A DNA stretch of 64,000 bases from Serripes groenlandicus (taxonomy: Eukaryota > Mollusca > Bivalvia > Cardiida > Cardiidae): NCBI GenBank assembly GCA_031761405.1, contig JASEVX010000017.1, positions 8,624,798-8,688,797 on the forward strand, given 5' to 3'. The stretch's first letter is position 1, and the number at the start of each line of letters is the position of its first letter. Shown one piece after another: positions 28,801-42,600 of this stretch. Made by a program: the position numbers and the translations under genes. The notes under the pieces were generated by a model, which saw nothing but the letters and a program-made list of their open reading frames with translations, searched no databases and was not told the origin of the DNA.

Positions 28801-30592
28801 CCCTTTCCCACATGTAGACCAATTTTGAAAACATCGAAATCAGTTGTGACAGAACAAAGTATATTTAACCCTCCCTTTCCCACATGTAGACCAATTTTAA
28901 AAATATCTGCAGCAGATAACTTAAGAAACAACTGATGCAAAAGGAGAAATTGTTCATAATTAGCAATTTATCCTTTTGCCACAATGTTTTTATATCTATT
29001 TATTAATAATACTTCTATCAATTGTTTACCTAAATGTTGTCTGCTTCAGAATTTTTGTATGTGGAAAAGGCATAGAAAAAATCACGCTGAATTTTATTCT
29101 TTATATATTATTATTGAAAAAAACATCATTACAGTCAAAGTTTGTGGTCACCTCTGTTAAGCAGCCAACTTGTATTAAGCAGTCACTTGAAAATCAACAA
29201 AAATAACAATTTCCTCTTTATTTGACTTGTATTAAGCAGTCACTTGAAAATCAACAAAAATAACAATTTCCTCTTTATTTGACTTGTATTAAGCAGTCAC
29301 TTGAAAATCAACAAAAATAACAATTTCCTCTTTATTTGACTTGTATTAAGCAGTCACTTGAAAATCAACAAAAATAACAATTTCCTCTTTATTTGACTTG
29401 TATTAAGCAGCACCCTGTGTTCAGCGACCACAGTTTGACTCTCCCCTGGGTGGTTGCTTAACCCTTTCCCTCATATAGACGCTTTCTGACGCCTCTGCAG
29501 CAGACAGCTTTTTGAATACATAGTGACAAAAGAAGAAATTGCTTTTGCCACAATGTTTTCCACTATTTGTCATAGCATAGGATATCCATTCAATTATGTA
29601 GATTTTCTATGTTTTTACAAAATACATTCAAAGTCGTCTGCTGCAGAATTGTCGTATGAGGGAAAGGGTTAAGACAAGTTTGACTGTAAACTTCCTTATT
29701 CCCGAGGTGCTGAAGCACCCTTGAAAAGTAAAGCTCAGTTGTTTTATCAACAATGAGCTATAGTGTACAAAACAGCATGATAATGCAAGTTGCATTACTT
29801 TGTTTAACAACACTTATGACTTTAGATATTGACATAAGGCATGATAAAAAAAAAAATCCTACAGATTTCAAGTGTCTGTGTTCTCAAAAAATAATTTTAT
29901 ATACTTAAAATTTGAGTTAAAGCATGAAATATACATTAAAAGTTTTTGTTAAGTTGTAATACTCAGATTTTATTTCCATGAATGATGTTATTAAAAAGCA
30001 TTTTCTTTTGGACTCGAGAAAAAAAGCACATATTATATATTATATTTGTTTCAGGAAGTTTAATTTCATATATAATAAAACCATTATTGACTTTAAGAAT
30101 GGAAAACACTTCATATATCAACCTGCAAAATAGTTATATATGTATTTATTGCCCTCAGCTCTGTGAGTATACCTGTTTGCTAAATCATAGCGTTAACCTA
30201 AAGTATATACTTGAAAAAATAAGGCGGCTTACTTTAATTGGTAAAAAGTACGAAGGGGGATTGAAAATGATAGATTTGGAATCATATATATACATACTAT
30301 AAAATTGAAATGGATAAAAGCCTTAACAGATGAGACTGATGCAAATTGGAAATTGATTCCGCGAATTCTCTTTGAAAAGTTTGCTCAACATTATTTAATT
30401 TTTAAGATGAATCTGGACAGCTGTAAAAACTTAGATGTATCCGGACTCCCTGAATTTTATAAAGAACTTCTTCAAATATGGGTTAGAGCTAAAAACATAA
30501 AACAAAACAATATAGATACTTTTGCTGAAGTTAAAAAACAAGTTATTTGGGGTAACAAACATATCAAGTCTAAAGGCACTGCGCAGATGTGT

Positions 30593-30631
<39 letters not shown>

Positions 30632-33600
30632 ACACATTGGATAGATTCAGATTTGATATATATTAAGGATTTATTAAATGCCAGAGGTGATATAGATCAT
30701 AAAGTAATATTGGAAAAACTCTTAATTAAGCGAAATTGGATCGTGGAGTTTAACATTGTAAAACATGCGATTCCAAAGAAATGGAAATCGTTGATTATTA
30801 CAGATGAATCACAAAGGACACGGGTTAAAACCTTATTTCCACTTTCGTTATGCATTAATTGTAAGCTTAAAAATTGTAATAATAAATTTATTTACCAATA
30901 TTTGATATTGATTAAATTCAATAAACCGATATCACATAGGTACTGGACTGAACAAATGAATTGCCTTATACCATGGAATAACGTATATGTATTTGTTAAT
31001 AAAATCTATGATAATAGACATTTATAAGCAATTTAAATATAAATTGCTCCATAGAATTTTTCCCAGCAAAGAATTAAGATTTAGATGGAAAATGGAAGAT
31101 TCTCCAAATTGTAGTATATGCGACGAATTTGAAGACTGTGAACATGTGTTTATTAAATGTTCAGCAGTGCAGCTGTTTTGGACAAGAATTATTTCTATTC
31201 TGCAATATTTTGGAATAAAATCTAATGTAAAGAATCTAAAAACTAATGTTATAGGATACAAAATTACAGAAAATGGATACTTTTTTATCAATCTATTTTT
31301 CAGTATAGTTGGCTTCAGCATCTATAAAGCATAATTTTTGAGTGAATGTTGGTGTGTGCACTGCAATTTGTATAAGATTTTTGTTTATGAATTTAAAATA
31401 ACATACAGATACATGAAATGCAAAAGATGGCATGACTCCTTCTTTGAAAAAGTTTATAGTCGGTTAATAATAAATGATTAGATGATACATGATTTTAGAT
31501 TATTTATCTTCTGGTCTATTATGTATCTATTGTTTTTTTAGCTCACCTATGCACGAAGTGCAAGGTGAGCTTTTGTGATCACTGAATGTCCGTCGTCGTC
31601 GTCGTCTGTCCGTCTGTTAACAATTTCCTACAAATGACTTCTTCTACTAAACCAATGGACATATTTCAAAATAACTTCACAGGAATGGTCCTTAGGTGGT
31701 CCCCTTTCAAAGTTGTTCAAAGAATTTAATTCCAAGTAGAACTTTGGCTGTTGCGGCATCAGAAAAGGGGAAAATTGCCAAATCTTAAAAAATCTTCTTG
31801 TCCAAATGTGCTGGCCCGATTTGAAAATTATTTTGCACAAATGTTCCTTAGGGCACCCCCTACCAAGATTGTTCAAATATTTCCGATCCGTTGAAAAACA
31901 TGGCCGCATTGTCAAAACTTTAAAAATCTTCTTGTCCAAAAGTACTGGCCAGATTTCAAAATAACTTCACAGAAATGGTCCTAAGGTGGTCCCCTTTCAA
32001 TGTTGTTCAAAGAATTTAATTCCAAGCAGAACTTTGGTTGCTGCGGCATTAGAAAAGGGGAAAATTGCCAAATCTTAAAAAAACTTCTTGTCCGAAAGTG
32101 CTGGCCCGATTTAAAAATTATTTTTCACAAACTTTATGTTCCTAAGGGCACCCTCTATGAAGATTGTTTAATTATTTTCGATCCGTTGAAAAACATGGCC
32201 ACAACGGGGCGGGGCTTGTTTTCCTTATATGTACATTGCTAAAACTTTAAAAATCTTCTTGTCCAAAAGTACTAGCCAGATTTCAAAATTACTTCACAGG
32301 ATGGACCTTAGGTGGTCCCCTTTCAAAATTGTTCAAAGAATTTAATTTCAAGTAGAACTTTGGTTGCTGTGGAATCAGAAAAGGGGAAAATTGCCAAAAC
32401 TTTAAAAATCTTCTTGTCCATAAGCACTGGCTCGATTTGAAAATTAATTTGCACAAATGTTTCTCGGGGGACCGGACCGACCGACCCTCTATCAAGATTG
32501 TTCAAATTATTTTGATCCATTGAAAAACATGGCCGCTAGGGGGTGGAGCTTGTTTTCCTTATATGTTAGATAAAAAACTTTGAAAACTATTGGAAGTTAA
32601 ATTAAATCAGGTGAGCGATATAGGGCCATCATGGCCCTCTTGTTTTGATGATGTATGCTATGAATTGTGATGTATACGTTATCTGTTGTTATACTTACAA
32701 TATATGTGCTGTAAATAGTATATAAATTTAAATAAAAGAAGCATACGCTTCACCAAAAGAAAAAAAAAAAAAGTATATACTTGAATAGTATCGAATATTT
32801 CTTTTCATAAAAGAAGCTATGAGGTGATTTGCCCCTTTTTAGCTCACCAGAGCAGTGCTCAAGGTGAGTGTTTGTGATCGCCTTTTGTCCGTCGTTCGTC
32901 GTCAACATTTGCTTGTTAACACTCTAGAGGCAACATTTTGCATTCAATCTTCTTGAAAGTTTATTGGCTCATATATCTCCATCAAATCTAGGCCAAGTTT
33001 GAAACTAGGTCATGTGGGGTCACTAGAAAATCTTGTTAACACTCTGGAAGCCACATTTTAAACTTGAGCATGTTCGGGTCAAAAGCTAGGTCACTAGGCC
33101 AAATTTAAGGAAAATCTTCTTAACACTCTGGAAGCTGCATTTTAAATTTGAGCATGTTGAAAGTTTGTCTTGATGATATCTAGGCCAAGTTCAAATATAG
33201 CTCATATCCGGTCAAAAACTAGGTCACTAGGCCAAATTTAAGGGAAATCTGGTTAACACTCTGGAAGCCACATTTTTGGCTTGGGCATGTTGAAACTTTG
33301 TCAGAATATTTGTCTTGATAATATCTAGGCCAAGATCGAATATGGGTCAGGTCAGGTCAAAAACTAGGTCACTTGGCCAAATTATAGAACAATCTGGTTA
33401 ACACTATAAAGATCACATTATTGACTTGAGCAGCTTGAAATTTTGTCAGAAAGTTTGTCTTGATGATGTCATATAAGGGTCAAAAACTAGGTCACTAGGC
33501 CAATTGAAGAACAATCTTGTTAACACTCTGGAAGCCGCATTTTTAGCTTGAGCATGTTGAAACTTTGTCAGAATATTTGTCTTGATGATATCTAGGGTAA

Positions 33601-36600
33601 GTTCGAATATGGGTCAGGTCAGGTCAAAAACTAGGTCACTTGGCCAAATTATAGAACAATCTGGTTAACACTATAAAGATCACATTTTTGACTTGAGCAG
33701 CTTGAAATTTTGTCAGTAAGTTTGTCTTGATGATATTGCCATTGGTGCTGAAAGAGTTAATTATTCTTAATAGCCCATTCTCAGGTGAGCGATCCAGGGC
33801 CTCATGGCCCTCTTGTTTAATAATTGGTAATTCCTAAGCAATAGATTCCTGTTATCTTTGTTTTTATATGTGTCTATACATCTTTGTCATTTTCAGGTTT
33901 TGTTTGAACAGTTCCGGTTCTTTCTTAATTTATATTTCCTGATGATGGCATCATCACAGTTTATACCAGAAATCCGTATTGGGTACCTGTACACTTACTG
34001 GGGCCCTCTTGTAAGTTAAATCTTTATGGACTTCATCTGGCGATTTGGGATCTTCTTACTCCCTTATACAGTGAAGACTCGAGTGTGGCTGTGAATATAC
34101 ATAGACTCACCAGAGTATTCAGTCAATAAGTTATTTACACCTAAATGCATCTCTAGCATAAAAATTAAGCGAGTCCTACTAGTTTAACCCTTTCCCTCAT
34201 ATAGACACTTTCTGACGCCTCTGCAGCAGACAGCTTTTTGAAAACATAGTGACAAAAGAAGAAATTGCTCAAAACGAGCAATTTCTCCTTTTGACACAAT
34301 GTTTTCCACTTTTTTTAGTCTTATCCATACAATTATAGAGATTTTCTATTTTTTGACAAAATTTGTTCAAAGTCGTCTGCTGCAGAATTGTCGTATGAGG
34401 GAAAGGGTTAATGCAAATATACCATTATAATGCCAAACCTGAGAGTCAAAAAGACCCTAAATTGCCAGGCAAGCCTCAATATAGTTGTTCTTACTCAGAT
34501 AATAATTGAAATGTTCAGTAACCCCTTTACTACAATGTTTTTAAAAGTCATCTGCTGCAGATGCTTTTGTTTGCATTCATGTTGGAAAGGGTAAATACCT
34601 TTATTCTGTTTTTATGTAATATCTTTCATTGCATACATTAACAAATCTTTCTTTGTGTGTGCCCGGCCGGGTAGCTCAATTGGTAGCGTATCTGACTCGT
34701 GATCTGGAGGTCACGGGTTCGATACCCGGTTGCGGCGCGTTCTTTCGGGCGATGTTTTCCATTGCCTCTCACCTCTGATCTATGTGAGAAAGTAGTCAGT
34801 GGCTTCGAAAGAATGTTGTGTAAGTACTGGTGTGGGAAAGCCAGGAAAACATGGGTAGGTGCACTGACCGCCGTGATATGACCAAAGCTGTTGAAAGCGG
34901 CGTTAAACTCCAAACAAACAAACAAACAAAATTCTTTGTGTGTGTGTAATGAACTTTGAATTCTGTCATAAGTTGTTGTTATTTAACAATTGCCAACATC
35001 TCAAAAGAGTTAATGGTAGTTATCTTTTATAATGATAATGGGTAAAATTTTGGTTTGAAGTATTTTGTTAGAAATTACTCATTGTCTTAGTCGCGCTAGG
35101 AATAGCAATGCAACCAGCTTGATGTTATTGTTAGAACTGATAAATAATCTGGGAACCATGGGGTATATATATCAAAATAATTTCTTTCTTCTATCAGGGC
35201 TTTGTTATATTTGTTACAATGTGTCGAGAAGCCTTGGACGATTTTAGAAGATATCGAAGGGACAAAGAAGCCAATTCACAGAGATACAAAATATTTACTA
35301 GGAGTGGTTTTGTCTCTGTACCAAGTTCAAGCATCAAAGTTGGGGATCTAGTCTGTGTTGAAAAGGTAATACAATATTTTTGATCCACCAAAGCAGGGTA
35401 ATGTGATATTGGTTTGGTGGCGTTGGTCCGTATGGAACAATGTCTCGGAAATGGTTGGTGGATTTGAGTAAAAACATTATGGAAATGTGAACAGCCATAG
35501 GGAAATACAACATGGTAAGTTTCACGAAGTTTTTCTGAGGAACACCACAGTTATGTCTCTTTGAACTTGTATTGTTTATGTACTACATATAAAAGATTAC
35601 ATTGCTGCTACCTTCTGACCACTCTAGAGGCCACATATAACATACCTTGTGAACACTAGAAGCCACATTTATCATAAAATCATCATAGAGTTCATCAGAA
35701 CAATTATCTTCGTCAAATCTCTGTCAAGTTTGAAAGTTGGTAAAAAACTAGGTCACTTGCCTGAACCTAAGAAAAACCTTTTTTAACACAAAAGGGCAAA
35801 TTTTCATGAAAAAATTATTAGAACATTACCCTGAATCAAATCAAGTTCTGGTTTGTAAAACTGGATTACATAGGGTCAAAAACTAGGTCACCAGTTGAAA
35901 ATTTTCGAAAATTCGTGTGAACGTTTTAGAGGACCCATTTTTCATCCAATTTTTATAAAATCATCAGAATGGTCATCTGAATCAAAATCAGGTCAAGTTT
36001 GGGTCAATATTTGGTGAAAAACTAGGTTACTTGGTCAAACTTTAGAAAAGTGGTCTAGATGGATCCCACATAGTCCAAACAAATTCAAAAGAATATTTGA
36101 ATAACTGGTATAACAATGTTGTACTTATAGGTATTTTCTCCCTATTCAATTAAAATTCAAACTATCAACTTGTACAAACCTTGATTTCTTAACCCTTTCC
36201 CTCATATAGACACTTTCTGACGCCTCTGCAATTTCTCCTTTTGCCACAATGTTTTCCACTTTTAGTCATAGGTTATCCATTCAATTATAGAGATTTTCTA
36301 TTTTATGACAAAATATGTTCAAAGTTCAGAATTGTCGTATGAGGGAAAGGGTTAAAAGTAATAAGCATCCGAACATTTTTGCAATTATTTTTTCTGTATA
36401 AAACATGGGAAGAAAAGTAGTCCAACCTGTGTTTAACCCTTTCCCTCATACGGCAATTCTGCAGCAGACGACTTTGAACGTATTTTGTCAAAAAATAGAA
36501 AATCTCCATAATTGAATGGATAACCTATGACAAAAAGTGGAAAACATTGTGGCAAAAGGAGAAATTGCACGTTTTGTGCAATTTCTTCTTTGGTCACTAT

Positions 36601-39600
36601 GTTTTCAAAAAGCTGTCTGCTGCAGAGGCGTCAGAAAGCGTCTATATGAGGGAAAGGGTTAAAGACCACCCAATGGATGTGAACACTCTGGTCTTTATTC
36701 ACAGGTGGTCTTTGATTACAGGGTCATTTATACAGAAAATGAGTAATCGGGAAACAAAATATTGGTCGCTATAGACAGGGACTTGCTATTACAAGGTGGT
36801 CTTTAGCACAGGTTCCTGTATGTTAGAGGTTTTTTTATTTATAATACAGAGCAAAAATATTTTCAGCGTGGGGAAAAGTTTTCAATGTCACTTATAATGA
36901 AAGTGTAATTATGGATAAGTTTTCAATATCACTAATAATGAAAGTGTAATTATGGATAAGTTTTCAATATCACTAATAATGAAAGTGTAATTATGGATAA
37001 GTTTTCAATATCACTAATAATGAAAGTGTAATTATGGATAAGTTTTCAATATCACTAATAATGAAAGTGTAATTATGGATAAGTTTTCAATATCACTAAT
37101 AATGAAAGTGTAATTATGGATAAGTTTTCAATATCACTAATAATGAAAGTGTAATTATGGATAAGTTTTCAATATCACTTATAATGAAAGTGTAATTATG
37201 GATAAGTTTTCAATATCACTAATAATGAAAGTGTAATTATGGATAAGTTTTCAATATCACTAATAATGAAAGTGTAATTATGGATAAGTTTTCAATATCA
37301 CTAATAATGAAAGTGTAATTATGGATAAGTTTTCAATATCACTTATAATGAAAGTGTAATTATGGATAAGTTTTCAATATCACTAATAATGAAAGTGTAA
37401 TTATGGATAAGTTTTCAATATCACTAATAATGAAAGTGTAATTGTTGAATTGAAAACATTGTAGCAAAATGAGAAATTACTATTAATGAGCAATTTCTCA
37501 TTTTGCCACAATGTATTCAAGAGTTGTGTGCATTAAAATGCATCATAATGTTGGAAAGAGTTATTAGTAATTGATACAGTAATTGCTGTAAAATAACTGT
37601 AAGGTTTTTGAGAGCTGTGTCTAACACATCTCAAACAAGAAAGGTCAAAGCATATTAACACTTCCCCTCATACACAGATTTTGTAGCAGACAACTTTGAA
37701 AACATCTTGGCACAAATGTTTAAAAATATCCATAAATAAGAGTTGAAAACATTTTGGTAAAAGGGACATTGCTCATTATGAGCAAATAATGAGCAATGTC
37801 TCCTTTATCCACAATGTTTTTAAAAGTTGTCTGCTGCAGATTCGTCAAAAAGTGTCTGCATGTGGGAAAGGGATGATTAACATGTATTTCTTTTGTTGAA
37901 CAGAATCAGCGTGTGCCTGCTGACATTATATTTCTGAGAACCACCGAGAAATCTGGGTCATGTTTTATACGCACAGATCAGTTGGATGGAGAAACTGATT
38001 GGAAATTACGTCTGGCTGTTCAAGATACCCAAAGTCTACAGACCAATGCTGTAGGTACTCTTTGTTATTTGGAAAATTATTAAGCAAACTCCTTTTTAAC
38101 CATTTTCCTCATATAGAAGCTTTTGGACGTCTCTGCAGCAGCCGCCTTTCAAAATAGTTTTGGTAATAGGAGAAATTGGTCATGATGAGCAATTTCTCCA
38201 ATTTGCCACAATTATTTCAAATCTATTAAATGATAAAACTATCACTTTAAAGATTTTTAGCTTGTCGTCTGTTTTTCAAAGAATATTTTTGGGGGCTATT
38301 CATATTGTTATACCCTTGACGTCGTCGTCAGCGTCTGCATCGTCACAAAATTGTGACCATACCTAAGAACTTAAACAACGTCCAATATTTAAAAATGAAA
38401 CTTTGTACACATATTCCTACGAACAATAAGTATGTCTATGCCGAGTAAAATAATTTTTCAGTAATGCCCCTTTTAAGACTTAGAAAAAAAAGACAAGCGT
38501 TGGCGTTCATTCCGCAGAGCTCTTGTTTATATTTTGGACTTGATAATTTCAAAGTCGTCTGCTGCAGATTTATTGTATGTGGGAAGAGGTTAAATCCTAA
38601 CTAAACAAGGTCATATTTGCCTTGACATTCATGGTAACCATGTGTCTATAATTACTTTCCAAATCCTTACAATTTATACTCTCATTCTTTGCCAATCTGA
38701 ACATCTTATATACTTCAAACAATTCTTTAGTTAGAGGTTGAACTTCTAGTGTTGCCTCCCTTGGCTGGGTGATATTAGAGATCACTGTTCTAGTTATCTG
38801 TTATTAGCTCGCCTATTCGAAGAAATAGGGGAGCTTATGTTATCACCCAGGCGTCCGCGTTGGCGTTGGCGTTGGCGTCCGCGTTGCCAGCTTGGTCAAA
38901 CCTTTGCATGCAAGGCCTTTTCTCAGACACTGTGTATGCTGTTGCTTTGAAACTTCACACACTTATTCAGGATCATTAGGGGACCTTGTATGTCAAGTCC
39001 CATAACTCTGGAATGGATTTTGACTGAATTGTGCCCCTTTTTGGACTTAGAAATTAAGTCAAACCTTTGCGTGCAAGGCCTTTTCTCAGACACTGTGTAT
39101 GCTGTTGCTTTCAAACTTCACACACTTATTCAGGGTCATTAGGGGACCTTGTATGTCAAGTCCCATAACTCTGGAATGGATTTTGACTGAATTGTGCCCC
39201 TTTTTGGACTTAGAATTTTGGTCAAACCTTTGCGTGCAAGGCCTTTTCTCAGACACTGTGTATGCTGTTGCTTTGAAACTTCACACACTTATTCAGGATC
39301 ATTAGGGGACCTTGTATGTCAAGTCCCATAACTCTGGAATGGATTTTGACTGGATTGTGCTCCTTTTTGGACTTAGAATTTTGGTCAAACCTTTGCGTGC
39401 AAGGCCTTTTCTCAGACACTGTGTATGCTGTTGCTTTGAAACTTCACACACTTATTCAGGATCATTAGGGGACCTTGTATGTCAAGTCCCATAACTCTGG
39501 AATGGATTTTGACTGAATTGTGCCCCTTTTTGGACTTAGAAATTGGGTCAAACCTTTGCGTGCAAGGCCTTTTCTCAGACACTGTCTATGCTGTTGCTTT

Positions 39601-42600
39601 CAAACTTCACACACTTATTCAGGGTCATTAGGGGACCTTGTATGTCAAGTCCCATAACTCTGGAATGGATTTTGACTGAATTGTGCCCCTTTTTCGACTT
39701 AGAATTTTGGTCAAACCTTTGCGTGCAAGGCCTTTTCTCAGACACTGTGTATGCTGTTGCTTTGAAACTTCACACACTTATTCAGGATCATTAGGGGACC
39801 TTGTATGGCGTTGGTATCAGCGTTGCCAGGTTAAGATTTGCATGCAAGTATTGAAAATTTGTGATATCTTGCAATAAATAATAGTGTGTGGTTTTATCTG
39901 ATACTGATACTGTAAGTCTTCGGTATTATGTTCACTATTGGCATACATCGTATATAAACCAATTTACAGATTTAAAAGGCCTATATGGACTTGGTTAACA
40001 TTTGCATGGAAGTATTGAAAATGTGTATTATCTTGCAATAGGTGATACTGTGTGACTTTACCTAATGCTATAACTGTTCTGAAGTAGGCCCTGATAGGCG
40101 AGCTATATTGTCCTCCGACAACTCTTGTTTGTTTGAGGTTATTTGTTTTATTAAGTGTTTTTTGCAGACGACATGCATGTTCCTTTAAACCGTCTGTTGG
40201 TTCACAGATATTCTCTTCTTTTATTACAGGATATTTTAGACATCAAAGCACAGGTCTATGCAGAAGCTCCACAAAAAGACATCCATAGTTTTGTTGGGAC
40301 ATACAAAAGGGTAAGTGTTATTTTAAACCCTTTCCCACTTGTAGAGGCATTTTGACACAATTGCAGCAGACACCTTTTTAAAACATTATGGCAAAAGGAG
40401 AAATTGCTCAAAAATTCTCCTTTTGCCACAATGTTTTTCACACTATTCAAAAATTAAACTTTCATTTATTGAGTTTTTCCATATTTCTGCCCAGATATTT
40501 TCAAAGTAAAAGTTTTCATATCTTTCCAATAATTATGTCTCCCCCCATTACATGGGGGTGACATATTGTTTTTGCCCGTTCCGTCCGTCCTTCCGTCTGT
40601 CACACTTGTTTCCGCTCAATAACTGAAGAACGCTTGGGCGTAGGAACTCCATACTTGGTATGCAGGTTGGCCATGCCTAGTAGAAGACCCCTATTGATTT
40701 TGAGGTCAGTACGTCTAAAGTCAAGGTCACAGTGACCATGAGCTTGAAAGGTCACAGTGACAATGAACTGATAAATAGTTTTTGCTAGGGCCCAGGAACT
40801 TCATACTTGATGTGCAGGTTGGTCACCACCAGCAAATGACCCCTATTAATTTTAAGGTCACTAGGTCAAAGGTCAAGGTCACAGTGGTCAAGGTCACATC
40901 TGTCACACTTGTTTCCGCTCAATAACTGAAGAACGCTTTGGCATAGGATCTTCATACTTGGTATGCAGGTTGGTCATGACCAGTAGATGACTCCTATTGA
41001 TTGTGATGTTAGAAGGTCAAAGGTCAAGGTCATGGTGACCTTGTGAGGTAAAAAATGGTTTCCGCTCAATAACTGAAGAACGCTTGGGCCGAGGAACTCC
41101 ATACTTGGTATGCAGGTTGACCATGCCCAGTAGAAGACCCTATTAATTTTGAGGTCAAAGTCAAGGTCACAGTGACAATGAGCTGAAACATTGTTTTTGC
41201 TTAATAACTGTAGAATGCTTTGGCCATGGAAGTTAATACTTGGTGTGCAGGTTGGTCACCACCAGTAGATGACCCCTATTGATTTTGAGGTCAAAGCTTA
41301 AAGGTCAAGGTCATGGTAACCTTCAGCTGAAAAATGGTTTCCTCTCAATAACTAAAGAATGCTTATGTTGAGGAACTTCATACCTGGTGTGCAGGTTGGT
41401 CCTAACCAGTAAATGACCTTTATTGAATTTGTTTGATTTTGAGGTCACAAGGTCAAATGTCGAAGGTCACGGTAACCTTCAGCTGAAAAATGTGTTTTAC
41501 TCAATAACTCAAGAACGCTTATACCCAGGAACTTCATACTTGGTGTGCAGCTTGGTCCTAACCTGTAGATGACCCCTATTTATTTTGATGTCAGTAGGTC
41601 AAAGGTCAAGGTCACGGTGACCTTTGGCTGAAAAATGGTTTCCGCTCAATAACTGAAGATTGCTTGGGCCCAGGAACTTCATACTTGGTGTGCAGGTTGG
41701 TCACCAGCAGCAAATGGCCCCTATTGATTTTGAGGTCACTAGGTCAAAGACCAAGGTCATGGTAACCCTCAGCTGAAAAATGGTTTCCGCTCAATAACTG
41801 AGGATTGTCACTGTTGCTTCATCTCCAGTCCAAAACTAAAAAATTCATCTCCATCATTTCTTTTCCTCCCCTACGACCACACAAATGGGGAGACAAGCGC
41901 TTTTTCAAAAAAGCAATCTCTAGTTATACCTTTTTTTCCCTAGTTTTGAGTTATATACATCTTCATTTACCTAAAATGTATTTAAAATGGTATGTTACGT
42001 GAGTCTCTAACAGGGAAAGTGTTCATTAATTTATTGTATTCAGAGGAGTAAATCGTCTTTTCCAAACAATATCTGAGGCGTAATTTCTCTAATGACTCAT
42101 CTAAACAGTATGTTGTGGGTACTCAAAATAATCGTCTCACTGAGACAATTCTTTAGAGTACCACAGCATAGGGTTTAATAATCATATACAGATTTGAGGG
42201 TTTGAAATACTTTTCTTATCTGGTGCTGTGGTATTTATTTTGCAGACTGACGGTTCTGATTTGTCGGAATCATTGAACATGGAGAACACATTGTGGGCGA
42301 ATACCGTGGTCGCATCAGGGACAGCTCTTGGTGTGGCTGTATATACAGGCTGTGAAAGTAGAAGTGTCATGAACACATCACAACCAAAGAGCAAGGTAGG
42401 GTTGCTTTTCTGTGTTTGTTTACCCTCCCACTTAGCTATATAGCCGTTTGGCGAGCAAGTAAGATAAGGGAAATATTGGTGTGGCTATATATACAGGCTG
42501 TGAAAGTAGAACTGTCATGAACACATCACAACCAAAGAGTAAAGTAAGGTTGCTTTTCTCTGTTTGTTTACCCTCGCACTCAGCTATATAACCATTTGGC

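Noticed and set aside
34664..34738. tRNA gene
   Set aside because: A and B boxes are good, but they are followed by a SINE body and (CAAA)n tail, and acceptor stem pairing is not convincing.
36868..37443. CRISPR-like regular array
   Set aside because: Units are contiguous with no unique spacers, in a eukaryotic intron; it is a minisatellite.
39099..39877. Several overlapping 60-83-codon frames with the same protein phrases
   Set aside because: They translate the 163-bp tandem repeat in shifting frames.
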